Notes: generated by a model not told the origin, from the sequence alone. A DNA stretch of 64,000 nucleotides from Serinus canaria (GCF_022539315.1 NC_066333.1:806001-870000); one strand, 5' to 3'. Numbered from the stretch's first letter, positions 51,001 through 60,700 are shown. Program-made: numbers and translations.

Positions 51001-54000
51001 CTCTAAGTACTTCTTAGGTGATAGTTTTGACTGGTGGTTGAGAACATGGTCTGATGGCAAGGGCTTGTGCGCTCCCAGCTTCTCACAGGGGCCCCAGGGC
51101 ACAGCCTGTGCCAGCTTCATGTCTTACCTGCCATGTAACTGGTGTGCCTGGTGCATTCCTAGGATCATGCCTGGTACCCCTACGAGCAGACCTGGCTGTA
51201 AAACAGGAAAGACAAAAAACGAAGAGAGTAGTCTCCTTTCCACTAGGACATGGGACATGGTCCCCAACTGCAACGGGAGGTGCAAATCATGTTTACTTTG
51301 CAATTATCTGCATAGTTAGGAGAGGGGAAGAGTCTGTAGCAACACACTTTACTATGGAATAAAAGGTTTTGGAAGGAGAGTGACAAATTCAATCTTGTTA
51401 TCAACCCAGTTTGGTCAGGAGAGATAACTCAGCAGAACAACCTGGGATTATGCTCCTTCCTGGGGCTCTTGTCCTCCCAGCGCCCTGCTGCCACAGAGAT
51501 GTACCTCTTTACTCCCCAAAGCTCTGCAGGCATTTCGGGGCTGATAAATAAGTGGTTTCCCTAGATTCCTCATGTCTGTAGGGCTCAGGATCTCCCATGA
51601 CGAGAGAGACCTCTTGCTGCTTTGCTGGGCATCTGCCCCTCAGCCTGAAAGCTGGAGGGATGAGAGCTGGAGACAATGGCTGCAGGACACTGGTTCTCAC
51701 CTTGGTGTCCTGCTGCAGGTCCCCTTCCAGTGGGATACCCACGGGAGCCACCTCACGGAAGTCGATCACCCAGCTCCTGTTCTTGCGGATGTCGTGGACC
51801 AGCATCACCCCGCCCCTGCGGTGAGACAGGGTCAGGGCATGGCACCGGCTGCTCCTGCAGCAGTCGTGGCCGCATGGATTGGGTGGCATTGAGGCCAGGG
51901 TGGCCCAGTGAGACAAGGGGCACTGTGCCAGGTCACCAGCCTCAGCAGGGCCACGGGGTGGCTGGAGTAGCAGTGAATGCTGCTGTCCTTGCCTAGGGCA
52001 CACACCAGGACAGCCAAGGCAGGGTTGGTGTGGGACACAGGCAGCCCTGCGCTGAGCCTGGTGAGGCTGGAGTGGTCCCTGCCTGCCTGGTCATGGAGCC
52101 ACTGGCTCTGTTCCACTGCCAGGCTGAGACCATCTGGGATTTTCTTTCTCATCTGAGCAGTTTTGCAACAAAAGAGGGTGTTTGCTTACAGCCACAATGG
52201 GTGGTGCAGCTGGAGCAGTGATCGGGTGGCTTCGGTTTATACAATGCTGCTGAGCCCTCCTGCAGACCCAGGAGCGCCAGGCTCATGTGGACGCCACCCT
52301 GGGAATGAGGGCTGGGACAAGGACACCCCTCCCTGGCAGCTGCCTGGAGCTGGGCTTGGACCTCAGCCTCAGGAGCAGAGCTTGTGGAAGGCAGGACTGC
52401 GGCTCTGAAAGCACTGGGGCTGAGCCCGGGGTGTTTGTAGCTCCGGCACAGCTCCCATGGCTGGGGGGCCATGTCTCCCTCTGCCCCTCACCAGCCCTCT
52501 CGAGCCTGGGGCTCGGTTGCTCTCTGCAACCACTACAGTCAAAACAATTCCCTGCCTGGGGTCTCTGTCCTGTGTTGACAGCACAGAGCACAGGAAAGGT
52601 CACTGTGACAGATGTGGACACATCCACTGCCTGATGTCAGAGCCCTGGCACCACACCCTGAGCCTGGCACTGTCACGGAGGCATTTCTCAGCTGCAGAGG
52701 GACTTTTTACAAGGGCAGATGGTGACAGAATGAGGGGGAATAGCTTTACACTGAGAGGGGGCAGGTTTGCATCGGGTATTTGGAAGAAATATTCCTCTGA
52801 GCAGGAGGTAGGGAAACCAGGCACTGGTACAGCCTGCCTCATCCCTGGCAGTGTCCCAGGCCAGGCTGGACGGGGTTTGGAGCGACCTGGGATAGTGGAA
52901 GGTGCCCCTGTCCATGGCAGGGGGTGGGACTGGATGGGCTATAAGGCCTCTGCAACCCAAACCATTCTGGGATTCTGTGAAACCACTCCATTGGGGACAG
53001 CCGAAGAGAAGAGCAGAGGGCGAATGCCCCACACTTACCCTCCCAGCCCCGAGGTGTGGGGGTTGACGATGCCGGCGCAGAGGGCCGAGGCAATGGCCGC
53101 GTCCACTGAGGAGCCATGCCTGGCCAGCACGTGTGTGCCCAGCGCCGTGCAGCGTGCCGCGTCCGTCACCACGGCGCCACGGTGGAACAGCTGCGGGACA
53201 GAGAGGGCACAGCTGGGCACTGCTGCTCCTGCCCGCCTCTGCCCCCACCAATGTGGCACTTGAGGCCTGGGGCCGGAGCCAGGGCCGTGGCTGATCCAAC
53301 AAATGCCAGTGGGCACCGTGTGTCCCTTGGCACATCCCCGCTCCAGGGCAGCTGCAGGCAGCCACAGCCACCAGTTCAGACAGCTTTCCACATTTTGTGT
53401 GCCAGGCTGGGGGGCCATGTCTCCCTCTGCCCCTCACCACCACAGAGCTGTCTCTGTGTTGCAGCCAGGCAGCCACCAGGAATGGGGATAAAGCTGTAAA
53501 GGATGAAGCAGGATCCTGAGACCACAGCGTGTTCTTATCCTTGTGCCAGAGCTGTGCTAATGCAGTCCCATGATATTTTAAAGAGTTGATTTCATCCCTA
53601 TGGACAAATTGCAGCATCTCAACGAGAGCCAGGCTGGCCTGGGGACATACAAAGACAGAAGGGCCATGACTACATATGGAGATGATGATGGTGACTCCTG
53701 GCTACTGTGACTCTGACAGAGGTTCTGCAGGAGGATCCAGTTCTAAGGCCATATTGTCTTGGCTGTGCAATCTAGCACTGGGCCGTGGGACAGATTAGCA
53801 GGAGGTTCACCTCTGTTTTCAGCTACTTCCCTGCTTAGTCCTAGATGAATCTTCCAGAGGTGAATCTGGGCACGTATGCCCATAATCCATAAAACTCTGT
53901 CCACATGGACAAGATGCCTACTGTTTAACTAAGTATTATTTTCTGAAAGCACTCCCATCTGGTTCAAACCACAGCTGCAGTCACAGCAGTGGGGTTTTCT

Positions 54001-57000
54001 GTTCCCCCCCAGCAGCACCCCTAAACCTGCCTGACACAGCCCCCGCCACTTTGGCCATGGGGCAAGCTCTGAGAGTCTGGCTCGGCTCTCCAAGCACAAC
54101 CTCCAGGTGCAGGAAAAGGCTTTCAAGCCAATTTGGGGTGGAACCAGCAGGAGACTGAGCACACAGGGCCTCACTGACACCAGCCATGGCTCCCCAGTAC
54201 TTCCCTTGCCAAACTGCAGACCAGGAGGAAAGTCAGGGAGCTCTCCCATCTTTGGAGCCAAAGCCCAGCCATAAAGCCACTGTTTTGTCTTACCTGAGGG
54301 TCCCCAAAATAGATCTGCATGATGAGGGCCACAGTGACACCTGTGGCAAAGGTCAGGCAGGCAGTAATGATGACAGTCAGCCCATCCTGCCGGCAGCTGC
54401 AGTCTCCTGAGAAGGGGTCCTTGCTGGTCTCCTGCAGAGGGGACACGTCCTGGCTCCCCATCTCTGAGGAGGACGAGGGCAGGCGCTGGAGACGCGCAGA
54501 TTTCAGGAAGGAGTCTGGGTCTTTGTGGGCAACAGGGAGAAAACAGGTGTGAGTTATTGAGCAATTTGGGGCTCTTATTGCAGTGTTTACCCAGCACTAA
54601 CATTACACTGAGCCCCTTCCAGCACGGCTATCACCTTCCCTATTGATCCCAGCTCTCAGGAGCCTTTCTGGCTCAGATACTGCTTTGAGTCATTTTACTG
54701 ATCCTTTTCTTTAGCTCTGGTTATTCCAAACTGACTTTTCTGGAGATTAAGAGAGACAAGAAACCCTTGAATTTTTACTCCATTTTGGTCCATTCATCAG
54801 CCTTCAGTGACAGGCCCACTCTTATGCTCTATTTGGAGAGGTTCTTAACACAGCAAACAAGTCTATGAAATGCAGCAGGACTGAAGAACAGGAAATTAAG
54901 ATATGAAAAAAGATGCAGCAGCTTTACTTGGAGCTGTTTGAGCTAAAGCACCTGAGGCAAAACAGAGGTAAAGCAAAACATTTGGCCTGGGAAGAAAAAA
55001 ATCCCTCTAGGGAAGTGAGGGCGGAGAGGAGCAAACCTGCAAACTGGAGGCCTCAGAACATCCACTGGCTCCTCTGCAGGAAGGACTCTGATTTAATTCC
55101 TTGCTTCCTCTGGCAGATGAGGCCCACTGTGAAATGAAGCCACACACTGGACGTCCAGCTCCAAGATGGCAAACCAGTGGGGCAGGGGTTTGCTGGGCCT
55201 CAGCAGGATGAAAAAGTCTCTTTTGCTCTGAAAGATGCCTTGAATCTCTGAGAGTGTCAGCTGCTGCCCTTGTGCTGGGAGGACACCAGCTAAGGATGCC
55301 CTGCCCATCCCGTTGCTGCCAGGCACACGGAGCTGCTGGGGCAGCTGTGAGGTCGTGCCCATCCCTCGTGGGCCCTGAAGGGGACCAAGTAGCTCAGGGC
55401 ATCATCCAGGGCTCTTGGAGGAATTTTTTCAGGGGCCGCAGTACTCTGTGCATCCATAGTGGAAAAACAGGCACCAAGTGGAAAAGACAAGATGAGAAAC
55501 TTGTCCCTCTGTACAGATGTTTCCTGGGCTTGGAAAAGGAGAGGGGAGCGAGCAGGAAAGCCCATATCCCCCATCAACTGCCTGTCTGTCTGCTCTGGCA
55601 GATGCTGGGTATCACCCTTGGCACTGCTAGCCAGGCCTTGTCATGGCATTAACCTGACCTGGCTGCAGCTCTCCTGAGGCCAGGGAGGGAAGGAGTTTTA
55701 ATTTCAGTGATGCTACAACCAGGAGTAAACTCCCACAGCCAGGGAATCTCCTCAGAATGAATTTAATCTCATTTGTGCTGTGGTGGTTTATAAGTGGGAT
55801 TGGGAAAGGCTCAGCTCTTGCAGCCTGAGCCTCTGAGCACACACTGAGCCCCTCATGGGCTCGTCTGGTCAGAGTGAGCTGGACTGAGTGGGAAGACTGG
55901 CTGGTGGCCTCAGTGGGGGCCACAGCTGGCCTGGCAGGGGCTGCCATTGGGGTGGGATGTCACAGCCCCAGCCCCACCTGCGGGGAAACAGCAAGGAGTG
56001 AGCTGGACTCCAGGACACCATCTCTCCGCTCTGGTGACAGGCCAGCTGACGAGGAGACACGAATACCTAGGAAGCAACTGTAGAAGAGGGCAGACCACAG
56101 CCCTCCCACCATGAAGCACCTCCATTCTCTGCCACAGACATCCTGGTTTTAGTCTCTGTAATCACTAGTGTTGCATAGGGACAGCAGAGCTGCGGTGTGG
56201 GTATGGGAGCAGCTGGAAGGGGTCACTTGGGAGCAGAAGCAGCCTGCACAGCCAGTGCACAGCTGCCCACCCCAACACCAATGTGCATGCTTTGAAAAAG
56301 AAGCCACCAAATCCCACTTGGCTTCCGTGGGGCTCTGAAGGAATCATGGCTTTATGGGGGAGCCAATGCTTTGGAGAACCAGGGTCACCTCAGGTCTGGA
56401 GTTGCTGCAGAGGAGACAGCAGAGACTGGAGCTGCTGGTGAGCTCTGCAGGTGCTCCTGCGACAAGTGTCAGGAGAGCAGAAGCTCTCTTCTCCGGCCAC
56501 CCCACCTGTAGGTGTTGGCACTGCCAAAACTGCACCAGATTCTAGCTGTGTGACAAGAGGCCTCGTGCTTCCAGGAGAGCTGCTCCCACACTCACGCAGG
56601 CAGTGGCTTTGCCTTGACGGTCAGGAGAGCACAGGGTGGGAAAAGGCAATGGGAGCTTCACCCGTGGGCATGAGGGGACAGGGCAGAGGGCAAGGAGAGC
56701 CTGGGGCTGTGCAAACATGGGGTTGGGGGCTTACAGGCACCCGGACTGGGAACCAGCCCCAGGGGGAAGGGCAATACCACCGGAAGAAACACGACACGGG
56801 GGAGAAACAGCATTTCTCTCAACTATGGAGGAGGAAGCAACCAGTTAAAAATAGGCAGAGGATTTTCTCACAGATCAAACTATCACCTGACTTTATTCCA
56901 GCTGAGCACCGGAGGGATGAAGCATCCCGGACTGAGGGATGTGCAAGGAGCACCCCAGGGCGGGGGGATGCTCAAGGAGCACCCCAGGTGGAGAGATGCT

Positions 57001-57430
57001 CAAGGAGCATGCAAGGAGGCCATGCACAAGTGGTCCAGGCTGGAAGGCCAAGCAGGCAGTGGGAGAGAACATTCCAGGCTGCCCTGGGAGGCTCTGTGCC
57101 GAACCCCCGGATCTCTGGCTGCCTTGCGGCCCTCAGGGTGAAGGCGGGGCCGGGGCGCAGGGACGGCGGGAGCCGGGGAGCCCCGCTCCGAGCGCGAGGC
57201 CGAGGGCCGGGGGTGCCGGGGGCCGCGAGCGGGCTCTGCCGCCGCCCCTCACCCGTGTCCTGCTCGCCCAGGAACGCATCCTCCTCCTTGCGGGCGCGGA
57301 GGCCGCTCTCGGCCGCGCCGCCCGGCTCCTCCTCGGGCAGCCGCGGGAAGCTGGTGATGCTCATGTAGTCCACGGGCGAGCCGGCGGCCAGGGCCCGTTG
57401 CCGGCCCGGCACCGCCTCCGGCACTGCCAT
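38848..57430 (-). CDS. GGT7: Gamma-glutamyltransferase 7, complete coding region of 15 exons
   Basis: GGT7 (GGTL3) is a single-pass type II membrane member of the gamma-glutamyltransferase N-terminal nucleophile hydrolase family. Fifteen minus-strand exons join with consistent phases into 1,977 nt, coding for 658 residues plus stop; human has 662. Order: cytoplasmic N-terminus with SPVDYMSITSFPRLPEE (residues about 17-33), membrane segment about 107-129 (VIITACLTFATGVTVALIMQ), then the large-subunit-like ectodomain and the small-subunit-like part from about residue 470. SGLGGGGVMLVHD (about 181-193) is a family signature. The residues aligned with the GGT1 nucleophile Thr and following His are Ser470 and Gln471, and the oxyanion Ser-Ser and Gly-Gly pairs are altered, so transferase activity is doubtful. 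The start ATG at 57,430 is the first in frame that fits the homologue. There is no frameshift or internal stop. Confidence 0.96.
39012..39940 (-). other. GGT7 intron 14, no other feature seen
   Basis: Unique-looking sequence. A stretch near 39,580 reads ISDSARLQPQLHPDM on the minus strand and mimics exon 14, but the true exon lies at 39,941-40,040. Confidence 0.7.
39941..40040 (-). CDS. GGT7: GGT7 coding exon 14 of 100 nt
   Basis: Acceptor GCTCTTGCAG|GT, donor GACA|GTGAGT. The peptide VLVNVLTFNKNLSESLSLGR then LHPQLQSNTLQVD corresponds to human VLLNVLTLNRNLSDSLARGR and LHPDLQSNLLQVD. Residues about 572-604. Confidence 0.96.
41058..41195 (-). CDS. GGT7: GGT7 coding exon 13 of 138 nt
   Basis: Acceptor CAACTGCAG|CAAAAC, donor CCAG|GTGGGT. 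The peptide includes RPGKRPRSFLLPTIVRP and GICGTYLCLAANHGDRAL (residues 526-571). Ser537-Phe538 align with the GGT1 Ser-Ser oxyanion pair, and Asn-His-Gly-Asp at 560-563 with its Gly-Gly pair. Intron 13 (40,041-41,057) holds no repeat I recognise. Confidence 0.95.
41697..41814 (-). CDS. GGT7: GGT7 coding exon 12 of 118 nt
   Basis: Acceptor TCTTTTCAG|TTC, donor GCCG|GTAATG. The peptide SLNRPFGSGIVTPSGILLNS then QMLDFSWQN corresponds to human SLNQPFGSGLITPSGILLNS and QMLDFSWPN, the core of the small-subunit-like domain. The donor reads through in frame for 29 codons, so intron 12 retention would not truncate at once. Confidence 0.96.
42325..42468 (-). CDS. GGT7: GGT7 coding exon 11 of 144 nt with the nucleophile-equivalent position
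   Basis: Acceptor TTGCTGAAG|TAAATC, donor GTGAG|GTAAAG. The peptide EANSLRQLINDSQSF and ASQVLVMGPDDFIVAVV spans residues 438-485. Aligning on FGSG downstream puts Ser470-Gln471 where GGT1 has its autoprocessing and catalytic Thr-His. The phase requires the GTATGT donor of exon 10. Confidence 0.94.
43231..43319 (-). CDS. GGT7: GGT7 coding exon 10 of 89 nt, next to a giant pyrimidine tract
   Basis: The acceptor is TTTCTTTCTTTAG|ACACTA, directly joined to the 790-bp repeat at 43,322-44,113. The peptide TLKIALSLASNLGDPSGDVS corresponds to human TLKIALALASRLGDPVYDST. Two donors overlap: GTGAGG after ATG, and GTATGT five bases later. Only the second keeps frame with exon 11 (MVSKSEANSL against human MLSKVEAAYL). 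Residues 409-437. Confidence 0.95.
43322..44113. repeat. Polypurine (GA-rich) minisatellite, about 790 bp
   Basis: The plus strand is almost only G and A. Sub-arrays follow in order: AAAGGAGG units, then GGGGA units (about 43,365-43,590), GGAGA units (about 43,591-43,720), and a 13-bp unit GAGAGGAAAAGGG repeated some 25 times (about 43,735-44,110). Only a handful of T residues interrupt it. The 260-codon Pro/Ser/Leu ORFs and the Arg/Glu/Lys/Gly ORF over it are translation artefacts of the repeat. Confidence 0.97.
44338..44570 (-). mobile_element. CR1 LINE 3' fragment
   Basis: It begins ACCACAGAATGGTTGGAATAG, then CCATGGGCAGGGACACCCTC and GGTAGCCACAGCTTCTCTGG, the reverse complement of the CR1 3' end. 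Minus orientation, within GGT7 intron 9. Confidence 0.85.
44925..45445 (+). mobile_element. LTR-like segment, probable solo LTR of an endogenous retrovirus
   Basis: The segment starts near TGTTTAGAGATAGG, has a TATA box CCTATAAAAGAGG (TATAAAA at 45,065-45,071), and an AATAAA polyadenylation signal 63 bp further on (45,134-45,139), the layout of a compact retroviral LTR in plus orientation. No gag, pol or env ORF flanks it. I could not fix either end or find a target-site duplication, so the boundaries are approximate and another repeat type remains possible. Confidence 0.5.
46904..47031 (-). CDS. GGT7: GGT7 coding exon 9 of 128 nt
   Basis: Acceptor CCTCCACAG|GGCAC, donor GGAG|GTAAGA. The peptide GHLVFTPPPPHAGPALISAL then NILEGFNIT corresponds to human GHLVLSPPPPHTGPALISAL and NILEGFNLT. 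Residues 366-408. Confidence 0.96.
47318..47645 (-). mobile_element. CR1 LINE 3' fragment
   Basis: It opens CCAGAATGGTTTGGCTGGGA, contains CCATGGGCACGGACCCCTTC and CACAGGGAGAGATTGCTTCC, and ends near TACTGGAAGGCTACC. Minus orientation, sense to GGT7. Confidence 0.86.
47925..47984. repeat. Perfect tandem duplication of a 30-bp unit
   Basis: Two identical copies beginning CTTTCTGCAGACATTTCAGC lie 88 bp downstream of the GGT7 exon 8 donor. They show no divergence, so the event is recent or an assembly artefact. Confidence 0.95.
48073..48160 (-). CDS. GGT7: GGT7 coding exon 8 of 88 nt
   Basis: Acceptor CTCATGCAG|GTCC, donor TCGAG|GTACAC. The peptide GGVLVEEDFSNYSVTVEDPV matches human GGVITEEDFSNYSALVEKPV. 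Residues 337-365. Confidence 0.95.
48161..49781 (-). other. GGT7 intron 7 with a short CR1-like fragment
   Basis: Only a CR1-like block at about 48,776-48,860 is recognised. The remaining sequence is GC-rich and unique-looking. Confidence 0.6.
48776..48860 (+). mobile_element. CR1-like fragment
   Basis: It reads GGCACCAAGGCTGCCAGAGC, then CAGGAGTGTCTGGACAATGC and TCTCAGGGAGAGGGTGGGAT, the plus-orientation counterpart of the CR1 variant at 13,288. It is short and diverged. Confidence 0.6.
49782..49975 (-). CDS. GGT7: GGT7 coding exon 7 of 194 nt
   Basis: Acceptor TCACCTGCAG|CCAAAG, donor CTGAG|GTGAGC. The peptide includes LPGGQPLLPGMFVQRLDLAA and GVAAFYSGNLTQEMISE, matching human LPSGRPPLPGSLLHRPDLAE and AAFYAGGNLTLEMVAE. 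Residues 272-336. Confidence 0.95.
50412..50485 (-). CDS. GGT7: GGT7 coding exon 6 of 74 nt
   Basis: Acceptor CCTTGGCAG|GCTCC, donor CCTGG|GTGAGT. The peptide LPWSELLGLTAGVAQNGFNV then THDL matches human LPWSQVLAFAAAVAQDGFNV and THDL. It carries an NVT glycosylation sequon. Residues 247-271. The flanking introns 49,976-50,411 and 50,486-51,127 show nothing recognisable. Confidence 0.96.
51128..51195 (-). CDS. GGT7: GGT7 coding exon 5 of 68 nt
   Basis: Acceptor GTTTTACAG|CCAGG, donor GGCAG|GTAAGA. The peptide PGLLVGVPGMILGMHQAHQL then HGR matches human PGLLVGVPGMVKGLHEAHQL and YGR. Residues 225-246. Intron 4 (51,196-51,700) shows no repeat I recognise. Confidence 0.96.
51701..51815 (-). CDS. 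GGT7: GGT7 coding exon 4 of 115 nt
   Basis: Acceptor TCTCACCGCAG|GGGC, donor CCAAG|GTGAGA. The peptide GGVMLVHDIRKNRSWVIDFR matches human GGVMLVHDIRRNESHLIDFR, the family motif that lines the substrate pocket in GGT enzymes. The second half, VAPVGIPLEGDLQQDTK, is more diverged. Residues 186-224. Confidence 0.95.
51816..53038 (-). other. GGT7 intron 3 with a CR1 copy beside the exon 3 donor
   Basis: The CR1 copy at about 52,690-52,981 and a 35-bp sequence (52,459-52,493) that recurs in intron 2 are the recognisable parts. ORFs spanning it are GC-rich artefacts. Confidence 0.65.
52690..52981 (+). mobile_element. CR1 LINE 3' fragment
   Basis: It carries CCAGGCCAGGCTGGACGGGG, CGACCTGGGATAGTGGAAGG and CCATGGCAGGGGGTGGGACT. 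It ends AACCATTCTGGGATTCTGTG, the CR1 terminal repeat. Plus orientation, antisense to GGT7. Confidence 0.88.
53039..53190 (-). CDS. GGT7: GGT7 coding exon 3 of 152 nt
   Basis: Acceptor CTGTCCCGCAG|CTGTTC, donor GGAGG|GTAAGT. The peptide GAVVTDAARCTALGTHVLAR then HGSSVDAAIASALCAGIVNP and HTSGLGG matches human GAVVTDAARCTSLGIEVLSK and following. This is the start of the GGT ectodomain fold. Residues 136-185. Confidence 0.97.
53191..54293 (-). other. GGT7 intron 2, no gene seen
   Basis: It contains the second copy of the 35-bp repeat at 53,405-53,439; otherwise it is unique-looking. Confidence 0.65.
54294..54520 (-). CDS. GGT7: GGT7 coding exon 2 of 227 nt with the membrane anchor
   Basis: Acceptor GTTGCCCACAAAG|ACCC, donor CTCAG|GTAAGA. 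The peptide PDSFLKSARLQRLPSSSSEM continues to DCSCRQDGLTVIITACLTFA and TGVTVALIMQIYFGDPQ. The hydrophobic stretch at residues about 107-129 is the signal-anchor helix that makes GGT7 a type II membrane protein. Residues 60-135, close to identical with human. Confidence 0.97.
54521..57252 (-). other. GGT7 intron 1 with a short tandem repeat
   Basis: Unique-looking GC-moderate sequence apart from about three copies of a roughly 29-bp unit (ATGCTCAAGGAGCACCCCAG) at 56,938-57,015. Confidence 0.65.
56938..57015. repeat. Short tandem repeat of a roughly 29-bp unit, about three copies
   Basis: Each copy starts ATG(C/T)(T/G)CAAGGAGCA; the first two continue with CCCCAGG and a G-rich tail, while the third diverges after AGCA. 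It lies within GGT7 intron 1 about 240 bp from the exon 1 donor. Confidence 0.8.
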
Positions 57431-57780
57431 CGCCGGGTCACCCCGAACCGGGTCACGCCGAGCCGGGACACCCGAGCCGGGCCGGGACCCACAGCCGCGC
57501 CGGGCCGGGCCTGGCCCACCTCTCCCGGTCAAACGGAGCCGCCCCGCGCCGGCCGGGCGGGGTCGCCGGAAGGGGCCGGGCTGAGGGGCGGCTCCTCCCC
57601 GGGGCTGGGGCGCTCCGGCAGCCCGGGCTTGTCCGGGGCGCTGCCGCCGCAGCCAGCACCGGTAGGCGGGGTCGGGCGCAGCTCCGGGCGGAGGGGCCGG
57701 GCCGGGCCGGGCCGAGCTCCGCTCCAGTCGGGGCTGCTCCGTGGCCCGAGCTCCCCTCCGTTCCTGACCTACACAGGGGG
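57100..57780 (-). promoter_or_regulatory. GGT7: CpG island promoter of GGT7
   Basis: A GC-rich, CpG-dense block covers coding exon 1 and the sequence upstream of its ATG at 57,430. No TATA box is evident on the minus strand. Long ORFs across 56,939-58,009 on both strands come from low stop-codon density. Whether the island also drives a plus-strand transcript cannot be told; I see no gene to its right until RAB5IF, which is also on the minus strand. Confidence 0.78.
57253..57430 (-). CDS. GGT7: GGT7 coding exon 1 with start codon
   Basis: The ATG at 57,430 gives MAVPEAVPGRQRALAAG followed by the conserved SPVDYMSITSFPRLPEEEP and KEEDAFLGEQDT, as in human SPVDYMSITSFPRLPEDEP and KDEDAFLGDPDT. 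The donor is ACACGG|GTGAGG. The first 16 residues are species-variable, and the same frame stays open upstream without another fitting ATG. The segment is cytoplasmic. Residues 1-59. Confidence 0.93.
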
Positions 57781-60700
57781 ATCCGCCCTGGCCACACCGC
57801 ACCAGGCGGGTTCCGGGCCAAGCCTCCGGGGAGCTGGATCTGAAATTCCTCCGTCCGCCTCCAGAAGGCTGGAAGAGTTTTCCAGGGGCTGTGCATGGAC
57901 ATTATGTCGCTGCCACAGCCAGCCCGTAGTAGGGGCTTGCATGTCACCCGTTGTCACGGAGCAAGGGACCACCGGCACCCGGTGGGACCATCAGCAAGAG
58001 ATGCTGTGACATTGCCCCAGAGTGGCCGGGTGTCTGCTCTCCTACAGTCTCCTTCCATCGCTGGCTGCTCGTGCGTGTGGCCCTCTGAGTTGAGAACTGG
58101 ATACCGTGGTTCCCTCTACAGCACAGGGGGTTTGGGTTGCCGTTTGCAGGTGCAGCTGGCCAGGCTCATCTGGCACTGGTGGCTCCCTGCTCCTGGCTCC
58201 AACAGCACTGGCACAGATGTCAGGAGGGGCTGAGGCCGCTGGGCAGCACAGGGAGCCAGCACAAAGCTGGGGAGAGACCAAATGAGGGCACAGGACCAGC
58301 TATGCCTGGGGCAGGCCTGAGCTGTGGTTACTAACAGCTCCGGTTTGGCAAAGAGTTGTGGTGGACTTACATGGGTTGAGGGGCCTGGGTTACATGGATG
58401 TTTCTGAGATCAAATTAGCTCAAACTTTTAAATTTTCCCCTGCACTTCTTCCAGAGATTGACCTAAAAACCACCAGTAAAATAACTGTAATACGGAAGAT
58501 GTTATTTTTCTCCATGGTCCAAGTTTGTGAAAATTCCTTATGCCTGCAACAACGCTGGCCTCTCTCGACTTGACACACAAACTTGTCTCTTTGGCTGCCA
58601 GATCTGAAAAATCCATCTACTGCCCCAATGTATCCTGGACATCTGTTGTTTTGGGAGGCAGAGCATGTGGAGTGCTGTTTCGATCTGGGGAGGTCACCTG
58701 ACAGGTATGTGTCCTACTTTCTCATCCCCCAATGAGCCAGCTAATCCCCTGCATGAGCAGCTCCACTGGCTCGGTGCTTCTCAATGCAGGGATTTGTAAA
58801 TCCTCCTATGCTGAGGCACTGGCAAGGTTTTGGTTATGCCTCCAGCAGTCCGAGGGCATCATGACCATGGCCAGCTATAGTAAATAAATAAATAGGAATA
58901 GGGACAGGAGTAGGATAGTTTGGCTTTTGCAAACCAGTCTCAGTCTGCTCCACTTTCAGGCATCTGTCCAGTCTCCCTCTAGCAGCTGCAGGGGTTTCTT
59001 CCCCACCACTGCATCTTCAACAAGGTCAGGAGCTATGTCCATACTGCATCCTCCTCCACCCACTGCCTGGCAGAGGATCAACCCACCAGCCCAGCCTCTG
59101 CCTCTGGTGTTTAAGACAAACCCAAACCAACTGGCTGTGGCAGAAGCAGCCACCTCAGCCCCTCTGGCCAGTGATGTGCCACCTGCCTCGGTCATGTCAT
59201 GGCTGACCAGCCTCTGGGGGTGTGGTGGGGCAGAAGGTCAGAGCCCCAGTCAGGGAAGGTTAATGTGGCTCTGTCCTACCACACATCAGATCCCACAGGC
59301 TCTGGAAGGAGCCACACTGGGGAACAGTGGAGTTGCTCCTCAGAGCTGCGGGTCAGCACAAAGCTTCTTGAGGCTGAGAGCCCTCAGCTCATTGCAGAGG
59401 GATTGTGCATTCCAGGGGACTCTTCTGAAATCTTGAGAATTTGTACAGTCAGGTGGTTCCAATTTTACTTCACAGCACGAATCTGTATTCATATGTTGGC
59501 TGAGGTTTATTTGGTTTATCTAGTTTAATTGGTTTATAAAAGAAGTTTATTTGAATATATTGTCTCAATGTTACAAGCTTCGTGACACCTGTGGGCAGCA
59601 GAAAACCAACAGCTGTGAGCAATCTTTGCAAGCTTGGAAATAGACCTAGGGAACTGCAGAGTTATGGTGACACCCCATGAAGAGGACAGAGGCTCCCTGG
59701 GGGGTGCTGCCACCCCAGCAGGCACTGCTCAGTGCCCAGTCTAGCTGGGCTCTGACAGCTGGGATTGGCAGGACTTGAGATGCCTGGAGGCACAGCCACC
59801 CTCCAACACCCTTTGGCACCCACCCCAGTGGGGTTTCTCCCTTTAACACCCACTGTAACTTGCATTAATTTCAGCACATTAAGTGCTTGGAGGCCAAGGA
59901 CACCAGAAACTCCTTTACCATTCCCACCACACAAAGCACTGGTTGCTTACCTCTCAACGTTAGGCCAGGGGATCTCTCTCCCTCCTGACAGGGGCTGGCT
60001 GCTCTTTGCTGAAAGCCAAGGTGAGGTTCTGCAGGTCTGCAGCTTAGCAGGGAGCTGCACTGTGGGCAGTGCAGCCTCTGTGTCAGCTGCATGAGGATAC
60101 AGCTGCTGCTGGAACTGTGTCACAGCAGCTGGGGCTCTCACAGCACAGCTCTCCAGTGTTCTCCTCGAGCTGAGGCTCTGTGGTAGCACTGACCCCCACC
60201 AGCCATTAACTCTAACCCACCAAGGAGTGCAGAGTGCAGAGCACTCTGTGTGCCAGTGCAGAACTGTGAGGGCAGGGGTGCTGCCCAAGCCCTGCTCTCC
60301 CACAGCATTCCCTGCTCCTGGCAGCTACTGCTCTTCTGTCTTCCCAGCACCAAACCATGCTCTCCGCTACACCATTCCTGTGTCAGCCTCTCAAATCTCT
60401 GCAAGTGCTCCCTGTATTTACAGTTCTCATTGTTTGCAAGATGCTCAGGTCCCTTCTGCTGGCTGCCACATTGCCTTGAGCTTAAAATTAACTTCTTCCT
60501 TCATGAGCAGGCACCAAAGATTTAGTTCTCCTGCTGACCAGCACAGGGGATACCAGCTGCTAGCCCCTGAGGCACCCCTTAAAACAGGAACCTGAAGAGA
60601 GAAAAACTTGCAGCTGGGCAAAAGCAATCAGTAAATTCTTTACAAGGAGCCTTAAAGATACCATAGGCCAATGTCTGTTCATGGTCATGATCCTCCTTGG

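Noticed and set aside
56939..58009. 356-codon plus-strand frame over the GGT7 island
   Set aside because: It is antisense to GGT7 exon 1 in stop-poor GC-rich sequence, with a repetitive start and no domain.
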